64,000 bases of DNA from Paramecium pentaurelia. Taxonomy: Eukaryota > Ciliophora > Oligohymenophorea > Peniculida > Parameciidae. Within the stretch, counting starts at the first letter, position 1. Each line of letters begins with the position of its first letter. The stretch spans positions 10,665 through 74,664 of the forward strand of contig CAJJDO010000170.1 of NCBI GenBank assembly GCA_905183005.1, written 5' to 3'. Positions 38,526 through 51,400 of this stretch are shown here, in pieces. The position numbers and the translations under genes were made by a program. The notes below the pieces were generated by a model. It saw only the letters and a list, made by a program, of their open reading frames with translations. It did no database searches and was not told the origin of the DNA.

Positions 38526-41329
38526 TACTTAAATTTACTTAATATTCAATCTTCTGAAATACAGTAAACAAAAATACTAAAGAAATTCATACCTAATCTA
38601 AGGTTTCTATCAAAATTATGATCCTACTTGATTATGGAGAAGTTCTTGGAAGTAATTACAAATTAATTTCTTTCCACTGCATATTGTAATTTTAATTGAA
38701 GGAAAAATTAAAAAAATGCTTTGAATAGATATCAATATTCCTATGGTTCTCCCTAGTAATTAATTGATAAAATCATTTTTCTACATTGAAGGAAATTTAT
38801 AAGTTTTACTTAAGTGATTAGATATATTTTAACATTCTTAAACTGTGTGGTTTATTGAGAAATGAAAATCTATTAATGATTCTTTTTCAGCTATATTTAC
38901 CTAAATAATTACTTTACATTATTAGTCTAACATATTTAAATCTAAATCATTTTCATATTAAACTTTTAAACTTGTAATAAAAATAAATAAGAATACTAAA
39001 CTAGAAATAGAAAAAGAGAAAAATACTTTACAAGATTGAATGTCTTGGAATAAACTTCTTAAAAATGATGCTTTTAAAATTTTAAGTATTATCTGTTATG
39101 TCAATATGAGGATATTTACTATTCTATTGTGGATGATTAATTATATCATTTAAAGAATGCAATAAAATGATTTTTTCCTAGAATTGCTGAAGTTTTATTA
39201 GTATTAATTGAGAGAATAATAAAAAATCCAAAATATATAACAGTTTATTTATTCCCATTTTTAATTTTGTTGAAATATGTAAATGACATAAATAGAATAA
39301 ATATTAATTGTTAAGATGTTAGATTGATAGGATTTTGTGTATCGAATATGGTTATATCTTTGGTGAATTGATAAATTGAATTACGAAATTTACCTTTTAG
39401 TTCTTTCATAAGAAAATGATTATATATATGGAATTATCAATTACTAAAGTCACATCAGTTAACCTTATATTCTTCTCTTACTTTAAAAGATTTAGTAGAT
39501 GAAACATTATCAATTTAAAATCCATTAAAATCTAGCAAATTTCATTGTTGAACTTATTATTATCATTTCCAAGCTATTTAATTAGTTAGACCCTCCAAAA
39601 ACATAACTTACGCTATAAATTAGACTCTTAAGACTCCCTTTAAAAATTTATTAAATATCTCTGCAAACTCACTAACAGAATGTAATTTTCTCACAACAGA
39701 GGGTGAACACACACTATATAGCAAAGTATTATAGTGAAAAAAGTTTTCAATATTAATTATGGAAAACTCCTTTTAATTGTGTAAACCAATCGAAATCTGT
39801 TTACAGGCATGGAATATGCTGAAATAAGCTATATTATCAAAAAAAGATAGTATATGATAATTGCTCATGTTCAGTTTAAAATCCACTGTTCTTTTGGTCT
39901 CATATTAAATCGGCAATTTTCTGTAAATTTCTCTAAGAAATAATAGTTGTTAAAGAAAAATTCAAAGTTGTTAATTAGGAAGGATATTCTTTTATTCAAA
40001 AATATCTTAATGAACAGTGCAGCAAATAAACCCTAAGAAATTTTTAAGTAAATATATTCTATTAATTGGTACTTATTAATCCTTCTAAATATTTAATATA
40101 TTCATAACTATTATTTATTACATTTATTATGAGGATTAAAACGTAATTATTTATATTCCAATTGATAATCATTAAGAGAAGCATATAAAACAATAATTGA
40201 ATACTCTGTCACTATTATTGGTTAAAGGCATTAACAACATCTCAATATCTTAAATTTACCTTAATAATTTACTCATGTTTCAAATTTTTTTATAACTAAT
40301 TATTTTGAAAATGATATAAAAATAATTTTATTTTTAATGGATATAACGTATAAATGTGACGATATTGTGATATTGTATTGCATTACTTTCATGATTTCAT
40401 TTTAAAAAATCCTTTTTTTACTAGACTTGTTGTGTTTGAAGTAAGTTTATTTAGTCATGATATATTTCGATTATTCTAATCGAAACTAAATTCAGAGCAA
40501 AATAGAATAAAAAGGTAGAAAATTCTTGTAAGTCTAATTAAAAGTAAAGTTCTTTTAAAAGATTTAAAGATTGTTTTTCATTTTGTGCTCATCTAAAGAA
40601 AAATTTTTGGGATAATATGTAGTATATTAACCAAAGTTATTGGAAATATGATAGTTTCATCAATATAATAGTCAAAAAAGATAATGGCCATTTTTTATTG
40701 AAATTCTTTATAAGAATTTTGCTGCAAAGGTTTACTTATTAATGAAAAATATGAAAAATTAATTTAATGTTAATTAATTTATGCTCCTAGTCTAAACTAG
40801 ATATTTAACGGCTTTTATAATGATCAGAATGGTTTTCTTCATTATTTAATTAAAGACGATTATGATACTTGACATTTTGAATATATTGTTTAATATTTAT
40901 ATAATTATTTTCATAACATTCTGTCCAAATTGAATAATTAATAATGAAAGGTTTTCTTAAAAATTCTTTGCTATTTAATACTAATTAAAGAAAAGAATAA
41001 ACAAAAGATATTGAATGTGATAATTGTTTTATGGGCATAAATTTTAACAAAAAGTAAATGCACTTCCACTTTCTAGCTATTAAATAATAATTATTTGAAT
41101 TAATTAAATTCATAAGTAGAGGTATTTTTCTATTTAAAACGCTTTTTGTAACATTGAATCATTAATAATAATAATTTTTATATTGAAATAAATATGAATA
41201 AATTTAGAAAATATTTATTTATTTATATAATACTCATTCATCTTATTTGGAAGATTTTTATTTTCCTGGAACTCTTAATTTTCTTTCTCAACTTTGGAAG
41301 AGCTTTAAGTTATTCATTAATAGGAGGAG
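38526..41329. other. Gene-poor stretch
   Basis: AT-rich DNA without a supported gene, RNA or repeat. Confidence 0.4.
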
Positions 41330-42650
41330 ATTACTCCATCTATTAGAATTAAGGCATTTGCGCCTAGGTTCAACACATCAAGGGAATTTAGTCAATTTGA
41401 CTCCTTAACCACTTAGAGAGTTTTGATTTCACAACAACATCCTTATTCAGGAATAAATCACGGTAGAAAAAGTTAGTTAATTTTTACCTTCATCCTCGTA
41501 TACAGTTATCCTCAATATATCAGTATCATAAATCAGTATATCATTAATAACAGAGCAATATTCACCAACTTTGTCTATTCTCAATTTTCGCGAGGAATAT
41601 TAGCAAGACTAATACTTCTATTAACCTTAATCAAGTGGATTAGGTTAGATAATAAAACATTTCTCTTAAAGTATCTAAAAGATATTTTATTATCCAGTTG
41701 AAGATAACCTTTAATTATGCTTATCACTGATAGGCGAGTTAATTTAAAAATTACTTAAACTAACTAGTGCCATTTGATCCCAGTCCCTAGACTCAAATAT
41801 GCTTTTCTTAGGATTCTCAATCACATCTGGTCTTTCTTCCAACCAATTGAAAGGATTAATTCTTTTGAAACTAAGTTTACTTAAATTAGCAATTTCCCAA
41901 TTTCTCTTATTCAATAAGAATTAAGTGTAATCAGTCTATTAACATTCTAAATTATTCATCTAAAAATAAGCAAGAGATCTGGCGGATAAGTAATCCAGTT
42001 ATATCACATGAAAGAAACCTTGATCTTCTAAAATTATCCACATGTTGATAAAAAAACTACTCTTATGATTGATAAGAGGACCATGTACAGATGGGAGCTT
42101 ATCAGGAATACAGAGTGATGGATCTATATCTATATCTTTTCTTCCTTAGCAATTCTTTCAAATAAATCATCTGTATCTTTTTTAATAATTAAGAATTTTC
42201 TTTAATCTAAATCATTCTAGAAACTTCCACATCATTAAGCCAAAATACCTTCATTTAGACAGAGCTTAAAAACATCTAAACAAGAATCCTCAAATTAAGG
42301 CACTTCTAGGTCTATGGCAGTGGAATTAGCCTATGAGGAATGAATTTTGGGTATCCAAATTCAAGATCCAATCTCTAAGGAAAAGTTCATCTAAGATAAC
42401 TCATCTCAAGTAGAGAACAAAAGGCAGCCATCTTTTTATGGGAGCTAATAATAAGATTAGAAGATTTAGTAATCTATGAGGTTTGAAAGGTCTTAATAAC
42501 TTCTTCCTCTTTCTAATCAACTAGAGGGCATTCAGGAAGGGTTTGAAAGTCAATAGGTTGACTCCATATATTGCTAAGTAATATGCAATTAAGTTTGCAT
42601 GAAGATTCTTGCAATAATCATTGATACCCCAATTTTAATATAATTTATCG
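41330..42650 (-). pseudogene. Unidentified coding relic, GC-richer than surroundings
   Basis: Visibly richer in G+C than its flanks. On the minus strand protein-like stretches appear in alternating frames: CPLVDQKEEEVIKTFQT (about 42540), ANSTAIDLEVPQFEDSC (about 42310), KRNWEIANLSKLSFKR and INPFNWLEERPDVIENPKK (about 41810-41900), and GEYCSVINDILIYDTDI (about 41550). Multiple TGAs and frame changes separate them. I do not recognise the family; the pieces could come from one decayed gene or from a transposable element. The strand call rests on amino acid composition. Confidence 0.45.
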
Positions 42651-42699
42651 TCTTGCATCATAAATAAAAATATAAATAAATTTAAAAAATATTAATTTT

Positions 42700-45160
42700 T
42701 CATTTAAACACTTAATTTAATATCTCTACTTTACATCTACTATGTAAATGTACACATGGATACAAATCTTTGGATGTATCAATATTGAGAGTCTAATAAT
42801 AAATAGAAATGATACAAATGATTGATTTGTGGATTACTTTGTCCATTTCACATACTTCTTTTGAATATCCACTTCAACTATTATAATATCATTTGTTGAA
42901 AATGGAAATGCTATTGATTTTCTATGTTTATCTTATTAATCATGATTAAAACATTCACCATTATAATAAATATTATATGTTCTATTTTGATTCTATTAAT
43001 ATCATAAATATACCCTTATCCAATCTCATAACAACTACTATAATTCCTACTCTACACAATATCCCTAAAACCAATTCCTATCATAATGCTAGAAATTTCA
43101 ATAATTTTAATAGCAAATTAGATCAGACCATTCTTCGGGATCATTTAATCACACATGCAACATGACCAACCACCATAACTTGTCTCAATAACTTTTCCAT
43201 TTTAAGTAACTGAACAATTACTATTCTTATAAGTTGTTGAGAATGTTAGTTATTGAGAGAATTACCATTCCTACTTCAAATAAAGCCTTTACTTATACCA
43301 AAGTTTATTATAATTATTTCAACATTTCCTCATTCTTTTGATTTTATTATTAGCAACTCTACAATTCTGCTTGCTTCTCCTTAACAATAACTTCACATTA
43401 AGTTTCTATAAGAAATTGAAATCAATTTAATTTTTACTTTATTATTCAAGTTCTTTTATTTTAATTGATTAGCCTTCATTTTGTTTCCTCAAATCTTATA
43501 TTAGCTTAATTTATTCTGCATCATTTTTCTTAAAGTCATTAATAACTTATTGATTTCCTAAATTAATCTTTTCACTTTCTGTGAGTTGATTTTTCAGTGA
43601 TTCCTTTTCTTGTTTAAGCAATTTCAACTCAGCTTCAATTTAATCAAATTAAGTGAATTTTTGCATAAGAGATAAATCTTTTTCAAACTTCGATACATAT
43701 TCTTTAAACTTATTAATATTAATAAAGTGGTACTTGCTATAATTAAATATCTTTGAATTCATTAGACAAACTACTTATTGTTTGTATGATTAAATTATAC
43801 TAATTTAAGGCCTCATTTAAGATGTCCTAATATAATTTAAAATGTTGTAATTATAAGTTAAGTTGTTTCATCTATAAATGATTTGAAATTGGATTATCTT
43901 CTTGTACAATATCATTTTTCCACTCCTTTACATAATAAAAATTGGAACTTGATTCCTTGAAGATCTTATGAATCTTTTCAGTTGCAAGTAAATCATTTGA
44001 TAGCAATTTTCCAAAATTATTTGATATGATTTCCAGCTAATTAAGGTCTTCTTTTTGAATATTTAATTACTTTTCAGCCAACACTTAGAATTTGTCATTT
44101 TAACTTAATATTTCAGTTAAGTCGTTAACCTACTCAGTACTCATTTAGAAAATCATATTTTCATTAAATTCATTAGTTTCATTTTAAGAGAACATTTAGT
44201 ATTAAGTGTTTACCTTATTGATTATTTCTGAAATACTGCTATTGTACTTTTCTTAAATTTCTTGGAGGATCTCAATGATTTATGATGATTTTAAACATCT
44301 TTAATTTTGAAATCGTTTAACCTAGTCGCTAGTTTATCCTAAATATTCATTCCATCTAAAACTAGCATCTTCTAAAGTTGTGTACTTGATAGGATCATTT
44401 GATTATATACACTCAACACATGCTAATCTAGAAAACTGAGTTTTTTCAGGATTCAAATTAAACATGATAATTTCTTTTCCATGTTTATTACATTAAATCT
44501 TCAAACTTGGTGTTTTCTATTTTTAATATTAAAAATAATTACTAATGGATCTTCTTCCTTTTTAGAAAGTAATTAGACTTACTTAATTTCTGAATTTTCA
44601 TTTTCAACTTTAGCCTTTTCTAAAGCTTCTTTTATTTATGTCAATTTTGGGCAATTAATTATCGACTGTAACTATTATTAAATAGAATCAATATAAGAAT
44701 TTTCATCAAGAAGCTTCTCCAATTCTTTAGGAACTTCAAAGCTGAATGATCCTTTATAATTCTTTGATAATATTTTGACATCTTCTTCAAAAGTAGAAAC
44801 TGATTCAGATTCATCAAGTTCATTTTCCATTAGAGTGATTTTCTAATCTATGTTACTTTAAACTTTATCTATAGTGTTGTTAATTAATAACTTAAATTCT
44901 TTAACTTATGATTGTATTTATCTAAAGTTTTCAATCCTACCTTAATACTCCTTAATTTTGTTATTCAATTACTCACTTTTCATTTACTTAATCATTGTTT
45001 TTGTCTCTTCCACCAAAGCCATGTTTTAAATGTCAATTTTTTCCATTAGGCACTTGATGCAGAGGTATTTGTCTTCTTCAGCAGTTGATTATTTTAAATC
45101 TATAGTTAAAATTTCTAATTTATGCTTTTAACACAATTTCTTATCTAGATCAGATGACAT
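42700..45160 (-). CDS. Zinc-module / coiled-coil / SPRY protein (TRIM-like layout)
   Basis: ATG at 45160-45158, TGA at 42702-42700, five introns of 22-32 nt; about 777 residues. The first Cys/His module has C10, H13, C34, C37; a second (CNKHGKE... RLACVEC) follows intron 1. A long coiled coil runs to about residue 595. The C-terminal ~175 residues are a SPRY domain: SVTQNGKVIETSYGGWSCC, IMIGIGFRDIV, YYNGECFNHD, DIIIVEVDIQKKYVKW, NIDTSKDLYPCVHL. SPRY domains are ligand-reading beta-sandwiches; zinc/coiled-coil/SPRY order recalls TRIM proteins, but no RING is present. One apparent single-base loss near 42985-43003, between DIN and NIYYNGE, is not explained by an intron and could be a sequencing error or an early lesion. 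The 3' half of the first exon is homologous to the start of the TLDc gene at 1-287. Confidence 0.85.
42793..42815 (-). other. 23-nt intron 5 of the SPRY gene
   Basis: GTATCATT...TATTAG; removal joins ...NQSF to TLNIDTSKDLYP in frame, completing the last SPRY strand. Confidence 0.8.
43271..43292 (-). other. 22-nt intron 4 of the SPRY gene
   Basis: GTAAAGGC...AAGTAG; removal changes frame by one and joins the coiled coil to the first SPRY strand. An alternative 28-nt intron using a GTA six bases upstream also keeps the frame. Confidence 0.72.
43406..43437 (-). other. 32-nt intron 3 of the SPRY gene
   Basis: GTAAAAAT...CTTATAG within the coiled coil; removal keeps the Gln/Glu-rich heptad pattern going and avoids a TGA. 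Confidence 0.75.
43709..43733 (-). other. 25-nt intron 2 of the SPRY gene
   Basis: GTACCACT...TAATAAG. The 3' end is AAG rather than the usual TAG, but removal avoids an early TGA and restores the coiled coil. Confidence 0.65.
44517..44542 (-). other. 26-nt intron 1 of the SPRY gene
   Basis: GTAATTAT...AAATAG, sitting directly before Lys-Thr-Pro and the second Cys/His module, the same place as introns 288-312 and 5464-5484. Confidence 0.85.
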
Positions 45161-47089
45161 TTATATAATTAATAAAATAAGATATTTTTATAATTCCTAT
45201 TTCTATTAAAATATATTGTTATTTAATAAATATATTATCAAAATCTTTATTAATCTATGATAATTAATTTCCTTATGTATAAAATTTGATTAATTTACTT
45301 ATTCTAGCATATTGATAAAATAGTTTCTTTGTAAAATCAATAAAATTATAACTATCATTCTTGTGATAAAGTTAAAAGTGGTTCATTTTTAGAAAAAGTT
45401 TACATTTGACTAAATAGAGTATACTAACCTTTTTCTATCTTATCGATCTTAATAAAGCTATAGTGGAAATTATGAAACTGGAGTCTTTACAATTTTATGC
45501 AAATATTTCATAAAGGAAAATCTAAAATGCATTTGTGAATGATGAGTAAACTTAATTATCAAGCCAATAATTTATGAGAGCAATATTAAAGTAAACATTT
45601 TTTGATTTTAATTGTCTATTTCGAGAATATTTAGTTCAATTTATTTTAGTTGCTAATAAAATCTAAATTTTGAAATACGAACTATTATCAAAATTTACTT
45701 TGATTTTATAAAAGTCAATTCATCCGTTCTTCTCATATGTATTATAATAAAGGTAGTTTGTTTGATTAATTCTATTGCTTACAATTTGAAGAAAATATTA
45801 AATGCATTTAACTTATTATATTAAAAATAAAAACTTCTTCTATCTAATGCTTATGATTTTATATCTTCTTATAATCAGAAGTTGAGGAAGATGAAAATTA
45901 TGAAATGATTACTAAACTGAAGCCTCTTGAAATAGTGAAATCAGCATGATTTTAATAAGCAAATTATATTAGAGAGAAAATTAAATACACTTTTCTAAAT
46001 TTTATTAGCCTCTGATCTAAGAGTTGTAAATATTCACTATTAAAAATTCGCTCTTTACCTACTTTTTTATCCCAAAAATCAGTTTATATAAGCTTGTTAA
46101 CTCTCTCAAGAAAAGACTACTTAAATCAATATTATAACTAGTGAATTAATTTACAAAATATTTTAACCAAAATTCATTACTATTTATATTTTGATTATCT
46201 GAATGATTACTTCTAAAACTTATTTTAATCTTTAAAAGAATTTTCATGAAAAAAAAGCTTCAAGCAGAACTTTAAATAGAATAATTAGTGATTTAAATAA
46301 TTTTCTTTCTGTTTATATTCTTAAAATATAAGAAATTTTTCAATTCATTCAGTCTGGCTTAATGGTTATTTTATTAATTTAGATTTCATTAGTTAATGAT
46401 TTAGTAAGCAAATTTTTATAAAAAAAGCATATCCTTCTAAACCTAAATATATAATTATAAGGGGACTAATTTAATAATAATTTTACAATTCCAAGTCTGC
46501 TCTAATAGTTTCAATGAATTTTTCCATATTAATTCTTTCTTTTACCTAAAATAGTTGAATTAATAGGGATTGATAATTCTATTAATTTTCTCAAGAATAT
46601 TATTAATTTAAACTTAAATACAAATTTTATTTATAAGCTGACAAGTTCTCTATTGTAATAATTTCTGTTTACGTTCCAGATGTGGAAAGTAATTTAACTC
46701 ACTCTTATTGATATATTGTAAATGATAGTGAAATCAATATTTGAAATATTTAGTATGTCTAGAAGCTGTTATAATTTTTTTCTACCATATTGGGTTTTTA
46801 TCTAGTTTATCCAAAACATTTTTGAAAACTTATGAATAATAATTGTATACTTTTTTAATTTTCTAAATAGTTTTGTACTAACATTCCTTTTATTTTATTC
46901 ATAACCTTTTACTCATAAAGATTAGTTGATTAAAATTTGAAATATATCAATAATAGAATTGAAATTTTTGATTATGTTACAGATTATATTATATTTAAAA
47001 TGAAAATCCTCCACCAAAAATCAGTAAAATAAATAATAATAGAGAAGAAATTTATCATCATCAGTGATGAGAAAAAACTTGTTTGATAA
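45161..47089. other. Gene-poor stretch
   Basis: AT-rich; should include the promoter of the minus-strand SPRY gene at its left edge. No other feature supported. Confidence 0.4.
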
Positions 47090-47960
47090 TTAGATAGTTT
47101 AAAAGTCTGGCTTTTTGGCCCCAATAATGATAGAGGGACAGAGTAGGATTGGACACAAAGAAAAGCACATTAGTCTTGACTTATATTCATCATTTTTATT
47201 ACCTCTATGTTAAACCTAAAATTAAGTTTAAACCCCTGATCCAACCAACTTTTGCATTAAAGAAAATAATTTGAGTGATCCAAAAAAATAAACTACTTTT
47301 GCTATCAGTTAGAATGCCATTCTCTCGATATTGGATGATACTTATATCCTTATGTTATTTCATGATTCCATTACTTCAATCAATTATGAGTGTAGTTTTG
47401 TTCCCCCTCGAACGAGTAAAAGCATACTAATACTCATCTGAGGCCAACTTTATTATGCACTTCCTTGTCTTCTAATTCTTGGAGGATCTGATGATAGAAT
47501 TTCCAGCAAAGTCTCTTGCACAGGTCACTTGATCAAATGGCATTTCTTGTAAAAAATTTTCTTAAATTATTTTCTTCCATATTAAGTTGAGAATCCATAA
47601 GCAAATAAGAATTACATGATAAATAGAGGTAAAATTAATTTCTTCCTCAATCCTAATAGGTATAGCACTTCAGTCTGCTGATTGGATATGAACAGAAAGT
47701 CATTGGGATGGAATTTCGAATTCTCTGCACAACATAGGAGGCTGTGGAAATAGGGATTAAAAGGATCCTAAGTTTTGGGCCTTATAGTTTTTGGATAGAC
47801 TAGGTTGACTTGAACTCAAGGAGCTGTGGTGCCATGATGACAATGTCTGCAAGGTTTGGACACCCGAGGATTCTAAATATTTCAAGGAAAATTCTGGACC
47901 CCATAAAAATTCAATACTTCAACTCTAATCAAATTCGGTGACCTAGAACCTTTATAATTC
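47090..47960. other. GC-richer island, possible coding relic
   Basis: Base composition rises clearly above the flanks. Short protein-like stretches occur on both strands (for example PFDQVTCARDFAGNSIIRSS on the minus strand around 47480-47540, and ELWCHDDNVCKVWTPEDS on the plus strand around 47820-47875), but none is long and TGAs intervene. Family and strand unknown. Confidence 0.35.
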
Positions 47961-50900
47961 AAACTCCAGTGGATTATTATTTATCATATTATTATTATTA
48001 AGCACTTAATGTTTTGGAAAGCCGTGCAAATACAATGTCGAAAATAATTACATCTTAAAAAATAATACCTACTTAATGATTATTCATTTGAATAAAATTA
48101 TTCTGAAAATATAAATATTGTATTTATATTGAACAATATAAAAGAAGGTCTTTTTTTGAAATTTCAGAAACCGCATCATAATTTCAAATAGAATTAGAGG
48201 AGTAATCAAGTTTAAAATTTATTAATTATTATTTCTTCATTAATATTTACAATTTGCATTATATTTATTCATGTTGATACATATAAATCAAATTTATAGT
48301 TTGTATGCTTATCTATGTATGACATATTTTATTGTATTTTAAAGGAAAAATAATAATATGCAATTCAATATTTTTCTTCTAACATTTTGATTTCAATTAT
48401 TCTTAGGATGAATTCCATATTGCTAATTGTCACATTCCACAAAAATAATAGTGAAGTATCATATTATATTTTAGAATAATTTAATATCAGAGAAATTAAT
48501 TTTGAAATATTATGACAGCTAATTTGCAGGTAGAGGCCATCATATGTTTATCATCTTAATAGAAATAATAAATGATAGATGTAAAGAATTATTTTTTTTT
48601 ATCATAATAATAACTTTATGTATAAAAAATTTTAGACAAAAACAACTCAATACATTAAAAACCTAAAAATGTAAATAATGCTTTTTATTTAAATTTGAAT
48701 AAATAAAGATCTTTTAGCCTATTACAATTAGAGTACTTTCAAATTTAAATTGCATGAAATCTATTAGATTATCACATCAAAAGATTAGAAAAGATTAGCA
48801 ATATTAATGATTATATTTATAATTATATTTGACTTGAGCTTAGATATTGCTACTTGTATTATTGCCTTTTTTAAAAATCTATTTTTTAATTTTCAAATAT
48901 GTATGGTTGATATTATGATATAATTTCAATTACTATATATAAATCTTATTTTAAGATTTATATTTTGATATTCAATATGGCACTAAATCATTTAAAAAGT
49001 AATTTCAATTATTCAACTTATATATAATTAAATTATGATGTCTAATAACAGTCGAATTCTAAATATTTTAATAGCTGAAAGTTTCAGATCACAAATTAAG
49101 GATGAAATGATCTTATAAGATTTTTAGTATTGCAGTTATTATAATATTGAAACTGCAATCTCTTATTCCAGAAATTTATGATTTTTTAATATCTACTATG
49201 GATTTCTATTAATTCTTTCTATTTTTTGAGAAAATAAGAAAAGGATTATTTTGTTTTCAAAGATGAAAATGTAGATCATTATGAAAGCCTTTTCTATATC
49301 ATTATACCTATTATCTAAGCGATTATTTAATGTACTCATGATTAATATGATATAAGAATCTGAGCTACCTGTATTTGAGCACACATATATAATAAACATC
49401 AATTCAAAGGTATATTTTTTCTATTTTTTATATTCCAAAATTAATTTCAGGCTAGCAATCTTAGAAGACAAACCTATGCATTTCAGATTTGAAAAACTTA
49501 AATGCAATGATAATTATAATTTAAAATTACACTACATTAATTAAATCTGTATGAAGATGACAAGTAAATTGAATATCATCATGGAGTTGATGAAAACTAA
49601 TTATTTTCTTTTTCTGCTCCATATTTAGTAGAAATTGTGATAGAGTAAATTTATACTGAGGATAATCTTTGCTATTGAATTTGGAGAGAAATATTGTTTT
49701 TTACCAGAAGCAACCTAACCCTAAAATGAAGCTTTCATCAGAATATCAAAAGATTTTATAGCGTTCACTTTTAGTACTATTCCAAAAGCATAGTCTTTCA
49801 AAGAGAGCATCCATAAACAATTTTCAGAATTATCATAATAATTAAAATTTAGAGTATATAATATATTTTCACCTTGAGTACTATCTACCATAAAACTTAT
49901 CCAAAAATGGTGATTTAAAAGATCCTTTATAATTATCACATATTAATTAATTAGATTTTTTCTTATTACTGATATTCATTCTATAAACTTGAATGTTTAA
50001 CATAGAATTCTCTTCTTTTGAGTAATGATTTTCATCATTATAATATTAATAAATTTGATATTCTAATAATTATGGTTATGAAATTAGTTTATTTATTTAA
50101 ATAACACAAGATTTATGTGTTTTATAGATGTCCTAGTAATATCCAAGATTGAGTTAAATAGAGAAAAGATATTTTATTTTTCTCCAAAATGTCACCTAAA
50201 TGCATAAGTAAACAGTTTAAACAAAGCTAGAGAAAATTAAAATAAAATTACCCTTCAAATAAGCAGGTAGTTTTATATATAAATCATTATTAATCATTAT
50301 CAAATATATTTTCGTCAATTATGAATTATGGGAGAAAATATAATTAAATGCATCCTTTGTAGAAAAAATTGAATGATATGAATATAATTGTAAAATTATT
50401 TTATATTATAACATTCATAGTCTCCTAGTAAAAAAAAACAAAATTATTGATTTGTAAAAAAAGGGACAATTTTGCAATTCAAAACCACTAATTCAACATT
50501 TCTATTATATTTCGATATTAAAAATTTGCAAATGTTTTTTTTCCTGTGATTTAAAGTGTGATTTTGGATATAATTGCTAAAATTTGAATTGATTAGAAAG
50601 TCATTAGAAATTGTTAGAAAAATTTTAATTAGTCGTAGGATATTTAGGAACTTCCTGAAAAATTCTGTAGTTCTCTGAATTAAGGCCCTGTAAGTTGTAG
50701 ATTCTTGAAAAAGAATGTTTTTGACAATAATCAAATAAATTAACATAATAATTTTATAGAAAAATTAATTATTTAAAATACAAACTAAATAATTCATCTG
50801 AGTTGATTATATTCATTAATTTTTAGCAAAGCATTTTCTTTAAAGAAAAATTTTATAAAACTTTAAAAAATATCCTAATTTTATTTTTATAATGTAATTT

Positions 50901-50999
50901 GAAAAATAAATAATCCTTGTTTTTTTAATTTTAAAGTGTTTATAATTTAATTAAATTCTATAAATTTTTTTAATAATTTGAATTTGAACTGGTACTTCA
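47961..50999. other. Gene-poor stretch
   Basis: AT-rich. A 72-codon minus frame at 49721-49939 (with NYYDNSENCLWML) loosely resembles a CUB-type start but is too weak to call. Nothing else supported. Confidence 0.35.
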
Positions 51000-51400
51000 C
51001 TTTTGAACCTTAGCCTTATAGAGGGAGCTTTATTAGGTATTGCCTAGATATTTAGGGTAGGAAGGAACCGGAAATGCTACCCCATATTACATCCAGATAT
51101 AGAGGGTGTCTTTGAGAGGGAGGATCTAATTGAACGTTTATAAAGGGGCTGAAGAATAAGAGAACTCACAGTATAGGTTTGGAGTCAGAATGGGCCCTTA
51201 GAGTGTGAGCATGCTCCATTCCCTTGAACAGTGGTTAAAAGAACTAAGATACTTTGGGATTGATATTTACAAATGAGGAAGCTATAATGGTCCATCGTCC
51301 AGGCCTTTTAATCCTGATATTCTCTATAACCACTTAAGTCTCTTAAGGGAGCATCTCTTGATTTACCGTTTAAAGGCCGGTTTTAGATAGACTTGGAAAT
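51000..51400. other. GC-richer island, possible mobile-element relic
   Basis: A compact ~400-bp patch with far more G+C than its flanks. On the plus strand a frame around 51215-51400 reads LKELRYFGIDIYK, then a TGA, then GSYNGPSSRPFNPDILYNH. It looks like decayed coding DNA of foreign composition, but I cannot name the family. Confidence 0.35.

Noticed and set aside
49721..49939. Minus frame with a loose CUB-domain look
   Set aside because: Only a short stretch fits; the second half has no CUB features and there is no signal peptide or neighbouring exon.
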